Below, one piece after another: positions 55,601 through 64,000 of a DNA stretch of 64,000 nt. The notes under the pieces were generated by a model. It worked only from the letters and a program-made list of their open reading frames with translations, was not told where the DNA came from and searched no databases. The position numbers were made by a program, and so were the translations under genes. Location: positions 2,728,001-2,792,000 of the forward strand of contig CM048844.1 in the NCBI GenBank assembly GCA_026545765.1, written 5' to 3'. The DNA is from Plantago major. Its lineage: Eukaryota; Streptophyta; Magnoliopsida; Lamiales; Plantaginaceae. Each line of letters opens with the position of its first letter. The first letter of the stretch is position 1.

Positions 55601-55970
55601 GTCGTCAACCGAACTCGAAAAAGTAGTTTGTTTTATTAACAAAGCTGAGCTCTAATCGAACTTGAGTATGATAGATGATCAGTCTAATAACATATGAATA
55701 TGAGTTAGCATACAAAAATATTGTGTCAGATTATCTTTTTCCAATCAAAACTGTATAAATATGATTCGGGGTGGTGGGATTAGTAATACATTAAGTGGTT
55801 ACTTGATAAATGTGAGAAAGTGGAAACAGGCTGGTCGTGTAGAGAAGTGCCATTTACGTGACATAAACAAGTGTTCCCACCATTTATAACTGCAACCAAC
55901 ATAGCAGCTAACAATACAAATTACAAATACATTCAATAATTAATAAATACTTTATTTGTTTTCTTCTTTA
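52622..55970. other. Gene-free stretch
   Basis: About 3.3 kb after the UBA gene stop. The first 250 bp is presumably its 3' UTR. The rest is AT-rich, with short open frames (e.g. 53478-53816, 55334-55549) lacking recognisable domains. Confidence 0.5.
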
Positions 55971-56561
55971 CTACTTCCGTTTCGTCTCAACTTTCCGTGC
56001 ACTATTACATTATTACTCACCACAATTTCAGAAAAAATATTACATTTTGACTTTTGTAATCATTTTCTTGAGTTTGATCATTAAATTCTTCATAACGATA
56101 ATAGAATAATTTAATAAAATCATATAATAAAATTTTAATTACTAAATTTTCATTATATAATTTTAATAATTTATTTATTAATATCGTTAAGAATAAATTA
56201 ATTACAAACGATTATTCTAATAAGAAATGTAACACTTTTTCTGAAATGAAGGGAATATTTTTAATAGATTAACAAAAATCAGTTGAAATTTTCAAAAAAA
56301 CTGGTAACTATTGTATTTTGGGAGGAATGCATTTCTAATAAGAATTCAAATTTACTTTTATAAAAACGTTCTAGGTATTTAGCTCAGAATTTGAGTTAAA
56401 TACTTTCAATTTGAATCGAGTTTTACTAACACAAAGATCCAATTGGAGTTGAAAAAATTCAACTCAAGTTCGAAGCCAAACAAATGGATTACGTTTCACG
56501 AATGAAGAATGATTCGTGAACTCCTATGAATAAGTCGACGGAAAGTTGAGACCGGGACTAG
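55971..56561. mobile_element. Outer Stowaway-like MITE, 591 bp, hosting a second MITE
   Basis: Left end CTACTTCCGTTTCGTCTCAA and its continuation CTTTCCG are matched inverted by CGGAAAGTTGAGACCGGGAC plus TAG at the right end. TA flanks both sides (55969-55970 and 56562-56563). About half of its length is the inner MITE. Confidence 0.78.
56016..56255. mobile_element. Inner MITE, same family as 578-820
   Basis: Core 56095-56190 is nearly identical to 655-750. Ends are degraded but recognisable (TTTCAGAAAAAATATTACATT left; TTTTTCTGAAATGAAGGGA right). It sits inside the outer MITE, so it inserted later. Confidence 0.8.
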
Positions 56562-56966
56562 TATTTATGATCATCCTCATCATGAGTTAGTAGCTGTAGT
56601 CGTTACGCTACAGCACGTGCATTCGCCACTCTTCCCGCGCCATTAAAGCACCACCTATTATATACTCTACTGCTCTTCACTCTCATAAAAAAAATTAAAA
56701 AAAAAAAGGAAAATTTACAAAAACAAAAGAATTCTCTCTGTTTTTCTTTGCTTCTGCAGTGAAAAACAAAACAGTGCAAAATTCATTTATTGCTCTGTCC
56801 AATCATTCCCTCTTCTTCAAGCAAGAATCTTCCTTTTTCTGGTTTGTATCTATCTCTTTACTCTTTCCTCGATCTCATTTCTTCAGTTTCTGTAACCGAC
56901 GCTTTTTCTTTCAGTTTCAGGACAATTCACCGGTGGGAAAGATAGTGTTTTTATCCCTAAATCGAG

Positions 56967-57040
56967 GTGGGTTTTTGTTTTTCAGCTCAATTCCTTTGTG
57001 GGTTTTTGTTTTTCAGCTCGATTCCTTTGTGGGTTTTTAG
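56967..57040. repeat. 31-bp tandem repeat, 2.3 copies
   Basis: GTGGGTTTTTGTTTTTCAGC recurs at 56967 and 56998, and its start again at 57029, exact period 31. Each full unit includes TTTTTCAG, a good splice acceptor sequence, so alternative leader splicing is conceivable. Confidence 0.85.
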
Positions 57041-57440
57041 TTTTGTTGTTGGATATGTTATGATCTTGAAATGCCAATCTCAATTCTTGCTGTGAATGTG
57101 TTTGTGTTTGCTCTAGTATGTTGAAATTGTGTGTTCCATTCACAAGATTTGAACTTTTGAGTTTGTTTAAGAGATAGAAATGGAAGGAACAAGAAAGTAA
57201 AATGTATAGATAGTAGTGGTATAAAATAAAAGTCAGTGAATGTGGGAGGAAATAATAGATTATTCATGATTTGCAGCTAATTATCATGTGTGGGATTTTT
57301 GTTTCTCGGCTGAAATTGAAAATTTTTAGATCTTGAAACACCAACACACATTTCTCAATTACTGGTAGGATTATGTTCGTGTTTTTCGAATATCGTCAGG
57401 CTCGTTTTAGCTTTCTGGGTTCTATTCTATCTTGAGATCA

Positions 57441-58437
57441 GGGGTAAACTAATAAGTTACTAAACAAAACCCCCTCCAATTATACTAAACACACTCAATT
57501 ATTGAAATTGCACCAAATCCCCCGAAATACAATAAACATTGCATTATATACCCTCAATTATCAACATTGCACCAAATCCCCCCGAACCGTTGAAAAAATA
57601 GCGGAAAATTCCTTTTTCGTCTATATAACTGAAGATGCGCTTCACACGCAGCAATAAGATTATTTATACCTATTATGTTACAAACTTACCCCTATTTTTT
57701 AACAAAAGAAATTACTATTTTAATTTAGCAAACCATAAGAAATTAGAAAAAAATTAAATAAATAAAAGGGTCCTAGCTAATATCTCCGATTCCGCGGAAC
57801 AATAGGGTTGTCAAAAAACAGTGTGCGTTTGGTCACCATTAATGTGTTCAAATGTCTCCATTGCAAGGTCGTAAGATCAGTGTTTCTTTATTCTTAATGT
57901 TTTTAGTTTTCCATTTAATCATATAATGGTACATCGTTATAATTATAAAAAATAGAAAGAAACACCGACCTAACGACCAGATGGTCACAATTTATGGGAT
58001 TCATTGTAGTACACGAAAAACCGAGACCTTAGGGTCATTTTTATAACCTATAATTATTTTTTAATGTTTTAATTATGCTTTCTAGTAAGAAAGATTTTGC
58101 TTATAAATTTAATAAAAACTATACGTAACTTTGTAACTCAACAATCATGAATAATGTCCTGTCTCATTTTCTATATGTGAAGAACGCATTTAATAATTGG
58201 TAGTTTCAATTTCCCACTATATTTATAAACATTTTTGGAGATTTTGGAGAAATTTTTATAATTGAGGGGAAAATGAGGTAATTGATATTGTTTTAGAGGG
58301 TTAGGTGCAATCAAAATAATTGAGGGTGTTTCGTGCAATATTTATTCATGTTTGGGGGGATTTGGTGCAATTTTAATAATTGAGGGTGTTTTGTGTATGT
58401 TTAATATAATTGGATGGGGTTTTGTGGAGTTTACTCC
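57441..58437. mobile_element. Mutator-like non-autonomous element with long TIRs, about 1 kb
   Basis: Left end GGGGTAAACT...ACAAAACCCC-TCCAATTAT-CTAAAC...TCAATTATT-AAATTGCACCAAATCCCCC is matched in inverted order by the right 180 bp (its complement starts GGAGTAAACTCCACAAAACC). Near-perfect 9-bp flanks TTGAGATCA (57432-57440) and TTGAGATAA (58438-58446) fit the 9-bp duplication of Mutator elements. No transposase is encoded. It lies in the leader region of the kinase gene. Confidence 0.8.
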
Positions 58438-59093
58438 TTGAGATAAGTTAGTGTATTTACAAGACTTGAGTTTTTATGTTTTATTAGGAGATAAGAATGG
58501 AAGAAACAAGAAAGTGAGACTACCAGTACATCAAACTATCAAAGCATGGCTTAAAATCGGGACGAGATTGACTAGAAGATCCCAAACCATCTCGTTTTTT
58601 CAGCTCGTCGAGATTAAATCAACATTAATTTGTTTTGACACCGAATTTTGTGTTAAAGTATGATTATGATAATTTTATTTCTGAAATGTTGTGAGATGGT
58701 CTGAAAATCCCAAAACATTTCCTTTTTTTAAGAATTTGAAACATATGCGAGAGCTAGATTTTAATGTATGCATAAAAGTCAGTGAATGTGGGAGGACAGA
58801 TTTGATTAAATATTTTCTACTTTTTAATAGTTAATTTCTACAGAAACCTAACTAATTGAGGTGGATTGGTTGACCTAACATGGTTGAAAATTATTAATTC
58901 TTATTAAAAAAACGGCTAGTTACGTTCTTGATGATGGCTACTTGTGATGATTATTCTTTGTGAATGAATTCTGTTTATTTCTTTAATTTTGGAGTCTTGC
59001 TTATTATAATTATAGGGATGAGGGAGAGTGAAGATACTACTCATACTATTTGAAGCTTTCAACTTCTGACTAAAGAGAGAAAAAGAGGAGAAA

Positions 59094-61519
59094 ATGAGCA
59101 TCCACAAGTTTATATTCTTCTTGCCAATTTTAGTGCTGTATAGTACACTGTTGCTACTAGCAAGAGCTGAGCCTGTTGAGGATAAGCGCGCGTTGCTTGA
59201 TTTCATCAATAACGTTTACCACTCACGTGGTTTGAACTGGGATGAGAGGACTTCAGCTTGCGGTAACTGGACTGGAGTCACTTGTAATCACGATAACTCG
59301 AGTGTTATAGCGGTTCGATTACCTGGGATTGGATTACGAGGCAGCATTCCTGTAAACACGCTTAGCCGGATATCGGGGCTTCAGATCTTGAGTCTTAGAT
59401 CAAATAGCTTTACTGGCCCGTTTCCAGCTGACATTTTGAAGCTTGGGAACTTGATCGGCCTCTATCTTCAGTATAACAATTTTCAGGGTCCTCTGCCATT
59501 AGATTATTCAGTTTGGAGGAACCTAGCGGTGCTGAATCTGTCAAATAATCATTTCTCGGGGAGCATTCCGTCATCCTTGTCGAATTTGACTCATTTGACA
59601 GCACTGATTCTTGCGAATAACTCGCTTTCTGGTGATATTCCTGACCTGAATATCCCTAGTATGCAAATATTGGATTTGTCGAACAATAATCTTACTGGAG
59701 TTATCCCCCCGTCTCTTCTTAGATTCCCTGCTTCCGGTTTTTCTGGTAATAATGTTATTTCAGAAGAAACTTCTTTGCCTCCTGTTGCTGCTCCCATAGT
59801 CTCACCAACGAGACATTCGTCCAAGTTCAGCGAATCAGCAATTCTTGGAATTGTTATTGGTAGTTGCGCGTTGGCATTTGCTTCAATTGCATTGCTATTG
59901 ATATTTACCAGTAGAAAGAAAAAGGATGAAGATTTGCCAACCATAGGTACATCGCAAAAGAAGGCAAAATCATCCAAAAAAATGGTTTCTGAGCATCATG
60001 ATGTGAATAGCAGGCTAACGTTTTTTGAGGGGTGTAATCTTGCATTTGACCTTGAAGACTTGTTAAGGGCTTCTGCTGAGGTTCTTGGTAAAGGAACATT
60101 TGGAACTACGTATAAAGCAGCATTAGAGGATGCAACAACAGTTGCAGTGAAGAGATTGAAGGATGTTGTGGTGGGTAAAAAGGATTTCGAGCAGCAGATG
60201 GAGCTTGTTGGAAATATACGGCATGAGAATGTTGCTCCATTAAGGGCTTTCTTCTATTCTAAGGATGAAAAGCTTGTGGTGTACGATTACTACAATCAGG
60301 GAAGCGTCTCGGCTTTGCTACATGGTATGTTAAACTTCGAGCAATTATGCGCTTCTCTCTCTCATGTTGCATTACTCATTATCTTAATTTGATCGAAAAG
60401 CTTGGACTTGTTTTGCTATAGAAGCTGTTGATCTAACAGAAGCTACTACTGCTGACTGTAATTCTTCGTGACCCAGGTGTCTATTGTGAATGCTTTTTCA
60501 AATAGCTTGTTACATGCTTCTGAAAGCTGTGTTTTAAGGTTTTTTCCAATTAAACAATGGTGGTTTTTGGCACTTAATTTGTCAAACTGTTTGAATTATG
60601 TTTTCAGTGTTTGGTTCGATAGTAGAACTAGCTTACTTGTGAGGAGGGAAAAAACAGCAATTGTGATTCCTTCTTGAAAGTAACTCTAGTAGAAAGTGAA
60701 GTACCAAACACTGAAAAATCTGCTGGATTTAATAAAAAAGAACAGAAGTGCCTTTCAAAAACATTTTGCTACTACTTCCTTTGTAGAATCTGCAGATTTC
60801 AATAACTTGTCCACCTTTACATTAACTTAGTCTAAAACTCTGATAAGTTCGTCCTGTTTGCAGCGAAACGAGGCGAGAATCGTACCCCTTTAGACTGGGA
60901 AACACGTGTAAAGATTGCAATTGGTGCAGCAAAGGGTGTCGCTCATATCCACTCACAAAGCAGCGGAAAGTTTGTTCATGGAAATATAAAGGCCTCCAAC
61001 ATTTTCCTCAACGCTAAACAATATGGTTGTGTGTGTGATCTTGGCTTAACAACAGTAATGAGCCCGATCTCACCTCCGGTAATCCGTACAGCAGGTTACC
61101 GTGCCCCAGAAGTCACAGACACTCGGAAAGCAACCCAAGCATCTGATGTCTACAGCTTTGGAGTGGTACTCCTGGAACTTCTCACTGGAAAGTCCCCTGT
61201 CCACGCTTCGGGTAGTGAAGAAATCGTTCACCTAGTTCGATGGGTTCATTCTGTCGTTCGTGAAGAATGGACCGGTGAAGTGTTTGACGTTGATCTGTTG
61301 AGGTACCCGAACATCGAGGAAGAAATGGTTGCACTTTTGCAAATAGGCATGAGCTGTGTGGCAAGGATGCCGGATCAAAGGCCGAAAATCCGAGATGTGG
61401 TAAGAATGGTGGAGGAGATTATAACTGGCAATACACCTTCTGCTGGAACAAGATCTCCAGGTTCTACTCCTTTGACTCCACATGTTACTGAGATTGGATC
61501 TTCTTCTCATAATCATTGA
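59094..61519 (+). CDS. LRR receptor-like pseudokinase (inactive RLK, At4g23740-type)
   Basis: Two exons (59094-60324, 60864-61519) join in frame to 628 residues. N-terminus: signal peptide, LRRNT ([10 protein letters not shown]), about five LRRs, a Pro/Ser-rich juxtamembrane stretch, a transmembrane helix ([20 protein letters not shown]), basic stop-transfer RKKK, then a kinase domain. The Gly loop [12 protein letters not shown] and the VAVKRLK lysine remain. The catalytic loop reads [10 protein letters not shown] instead of HRDxKxxN, and the DFG position reads CDLG, so phosphotransfer is unlikely. [24 protein letters not shown] and RPKIRDVV follow. This matches the LRR-III family of mostly inactive receptors acting through partners. 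The intron falls after LLH, typical for the group. The ATG is preceded by a purine-rich AGGAGAAA leader. Confidence 0.92.
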
Positions 61520-62679
61520 ACTCTCTTCTTGTATTAAGAAATAGTTATATATTGACCTAGTTTTGGATTCTTTTATTGAATTGTGCACTGGCAAGTTGTT
61601 CAATTAGAAAATTGCTTGTCACATGGCTTGTTACTGGTTAGATTCTTTATTCTTCATTTTTAGCAACTCTGTTTTTCATTTTTTCTTTCTTTCTAGCATA
61701 CCCTGTTCCATGCCTAATGTTGCAGCAATCAGTTTCTGTCTGAGTATACGGACAATTAAACAACACGTTGAGATGTTCTGTGTATGTAGTTCATGATACA
61801 TTTTTAAGTGCTTTTATCTATTGCGAATAAGGTCTTATGTAACTGCGTCGAAGCCTTTGAAATTCCGGTTTTATGTATCATATAAACCGTAGATACTGGA
61901 TGCATCATGAATTCAACATCCGACATTCTAAAGGCATTGTAAAATACACAATGAAACGAAAATTTAAATGATCTCAAACTGTAGGATATGTTGAAAGCTA
62001 AGAACATAACATCTCTAGGGGTGATTGAGGCAATCTTTTTGCTCTGTACTTCAAAATCTGAATCCCAGTCTCTGTTTTTCTTAAAATAGATCGTACTGAT
62101 GATTGAGTTCCTTGTCAAAACCTCTTTGCTTTAGCAGGGGACTCAGGTTTTTGCTGTTCTTGTTTCCAGCCTACAATGCCCGATAAGAAAAGGTTCTTGA
62201 AAATTTGAGAATTGTTTACTTTTCCTGTTGGCCTGTTCTGCTACGGGATAAATTTCTATTGAATTGTAGTTCTTGTGGATGCAAATATTGACATATTAAT
62301 ATTAATAAATTTTAACTAATCATGATTGGAGTTAATTAATATGCTCGGTTTCGTATTTGACATAATCCAATTTGGAGGAGAAAACCTGATTCTAATCGTA
62401 AACAGAACAGTACAAAAATGAAGCCCAAATCATGAAAAAGGGGAGTAATGCACATAGACAATGCTACCTCAACTAATCTTAGAAATATCAAAATTACAAT
62501 AACTAGATGAAAGCAACGAAGAAACAAAATTACATAAGCTCGTCTCCTCGTTTACGAACAGGTTTTTTTAATGTCCTACTCTTCATGTTCCTGCATTAAT
62601 AAGCACCAATCATGTAAGCATTTTTCTAACCTAACATACATAAACTAGTTCGCCTTAACGCAATCACAAAACAGTTGTA
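61520..62679. other. Intergenic between convergent genes
   Basis: 3' flanks of the plus-strand kinase and minus-strand RLP. No additional gene supported. Confidence 0.5.
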
Positions 62680-64000
62680 TCACAAGAAAATGTACCTGAT
62701 GAGCCTTCTCCAGGATAAAGTTACCACGACATAGAGCCAGTCTCCGATCTTACTCAAGTCGAGAAATAGGCATTTCTTCATGATCAACAAAGGACCGACA
62801 ACAACCCAAAACCCAACAATGTAGCCCAGTATGGCTGAAATGAAATATTCCTTAAAGAGAGATTGAATCAAATTGAATCCCCCATCTTTCTGATCTTCAC
62901 CAATACCATGATTTCCAGGATCAACAGGTGACTTAGGGCGAGGGTCGTCTTCCATGCAATTTGGCAAAGGGTTGCCGCATAAGTTGTTATTCCCAGCATA
63001 TGAAGATGCATCGAAACTCTGTAACTGAGTACTCTTTGGAATTTTTCCTGACAAATTATTGTTTGACAAATCCAGAGTACTCAAAAAGTTGAGTTCTGCA
63101 AGACTGGCTGGAATCTCACCTGACAGTTTGTTTGTAGACAGATCAAGAGATTCTAACCTTTTCATTGAACCAATCTCTGAAATTATGTTTCCACTCAAAT
63201 GATTTCGTGATAGATTCAAAGAAGCTAATCCATCCAAACGGGAAATTTCCTGGGGAATGTTTCCCACTAGGTTATTGTTTGAAAGATCTATGAGTTTGAG
63301 AAGCCCCAATGTATTCCTGTATTCCGACTCTTGCCTTTTCCACCGCACTATTGCATTGTTAACATAGACATCCAGGGGAATACCACCAAACATGGGGGAT
63401 AACCACACGCTTGAGACATTAGCTGACCCATTGCTTTGAACCATGGATGTTAAATTTTGAAAACATTGAGGAATTCTTCCTGATATATTGTTTTGTGACA
63501 GGTCTAGGACTTGAATCTGCGAGAGGCGACAAATTTCTGGAGGTATGTTTCCATAGAAATTATTTTGACCAAGGATGAGGTATACAAGATTAGTAAGCGA
63601 CCCCATCCAGGTTGGGACGTTTCCTGTTAATGCATTTCTTCCACAATCAATCAACCCTAGAAGTTCACAACCCCTCAACTCAGAGGGCAACTCTCCAGTA
63701 AAATTATTGTTACGCAATATCAAAGTTTGGAGGTTTTTGAGAGATCCTAGACTGGATGGTATAGTACCATCAAATTTATTTTCCGCCAAATTGAGAACAA
63801 CCAAACTGGGCATATTCTCAGAACAGTTGGAAAGGTCTCCTGAAAGCTGATTATTTGAAAGGTCAAGTAATCTCAGATAATCATAACTAACTCTGCACAT
63901 AGACTGAATCGTGCCGCTGAACATGTTGTGGGAGAGATCTAATCTAAAAGAATCGGGATTAAATAATGGCAATGGGCCTGAGAAGTTATTGAAGCTAATA
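62680..64000 (-). CDS. LRR receptor-like protein, C-terminal part (EIX2-type), runs off window
   Basis: Minus-strand open frame continuing through the window edge, so the N-terminus is not visible. About 12 LRRs (e.g. LRLLDLSNNQLSGDL, LKNLQTLILRNNNFTGELP) are followed by the island region (VYVNNAIVRWKRQESEYRNT), four closing LRRs, the cap GNNNLCGNPLPNC, an acidic/proline spacer, a transmembrane segment (FISAILGYIVGFWVVVGPLLI) and a short basic tail ending RYIFL, TGA. The tail FGL-like W-V--GPLL pattern and the island match the EIX receptor group of RLPs, which act with SOBIR1-type adaptors. It is a different subfamily from the RLP at 18501-21068. No lesion seen in the visible part. Confidence 0.9.
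   Translation of the reverse strand, partial: ISFNNFSGPLPLFNPDSFRLDLSHNMFSGTIQSMCRVSYDYLRLLDLSNNQLSGDLSNCSENMPSLVVLNLAENKFDGTIPSSLGSLKNLQTLILRNNNFTGELPSELRGCELLGLIDCGRNALTGNVPTWMGSLTNLVYLILGQNNFYGNIPPEICRLSQIQVLDLSQNNISGRIPQCFQNLTSMVQSNGSANVSSVWLSPMFGGIPLDVYVNNAIVRWKRQESEYRNTLGLLKLIDLSNNNLVGNIPQEISRLDGLASLNLSRNHLSGNIISEIGSMKRLESLDLSTNKLSGEIPASLAELNFLSTLDLSNNNLSGKIPKSTQLQSFDASSYAGNNNLCGNPLPNCMEDDPRPKSPVDPGNHGIGEDQKDGGFNLIQSLFKEYFISAILGYIVGFWVVVGPLLIMKKCLFLDLSKIGDWLYVVVTLSWRRLIRYIFL

Larger units (their letters stand above)
56656..59093 (+). promoter_or_regulatory. Upstream region of the LRR pseudokinase gene, probable leader intron
   Basis: A TATA-like TATTATATACTC near 56658 precedes a pyrimidine-rich stretch, as at plant transcription starts. 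The coding ATG lies 2.4 kb further on, so a long leader intron (donor perhaps near 56840) is possible but unproven. The interval hosts a 31-bp tandem repeat and a Mutator-like element. Fragments near 57172-57195 and 57230-57250 recur at 58488-58512 and 58774-58796. Confidence 0.35.

Overview
The window looks like nuclear DNA of a eudicot plant. It is AT-rich, with GT-AG multi-exon genes separated by kilobases of non-coding DNA, MITEs, Copia LTR retrotransposons, a LINE remnant, a solo LTR and microsatellites. The gene families are plant-specific: LRR receptor-like proteins, ABCC10-type transporters, a hydroxyproline O-galactosyltransferase and an atypical LRR receptor kinase. I cannot fix the species from sequence alone.

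Left part (1-33.4 kb) is a decaying, repeat-rich cluster. A LINE 3' end (about 2.5-3.3 kb) abuts a truncated ABCC10-like pseudogene (3.3-6.3 kb). A complete but inactivated Copia element with matching 5-bp target duplications sits at 7289-13801. Then come two broken receptor-like-protein fragments, a truncated second Copia 5' end, a scrap of a PTB-like RNA-binding protein tail, and one intact receptor-like protein gene (18501-21068). After it come a 3' fragment of a PTB homolog (22.3-23.5 kb) and a second, longer ABCC10-like pseudogene (23.7-28.6 kb) with several frameshifts and a stop next to the NBD1 signature. All these gene remains are on the minus strand. The recurring families (RLP, PTB, ABCC) suggest repeated segmental duplication followed by decay. 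A cyclophilin pseudogene lies at 32.8-33.3 kb.

Middle part (33.4-45 kb) is almost pure repeat. It holds a 2.2-kb solo LTR with a perfect 5-bp target duplication and a nested MITE, a GC-rich palindromic repeat island, a duplicated module carrying remnants that look like a papain-type cysteine protease, and a tandem repeat with a pol III B-box-like motif.

Right part (45-64 kb) is gene-bearing and healthy: an intact 12-exon HPGT1-like galactosyltransferase (45193-48680), a 5-exon UBA-domain protein (50297-52621), and a two-exon LRR receptor pseudokinase (59094-61519). The kinase's upstream region carries a Mutator-like long-TIR element and a MITE nested in a MITE. The window ends inside another LRR receptor-like protein (62680-64000, minus).

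I saw no CRISPR array, bacterial operon or obviously new enzymatic system. The unusual content is genome architecture: gene death, nested transposons and modular duplications. Splice sites and lesions were read by eye and no alignment was run.
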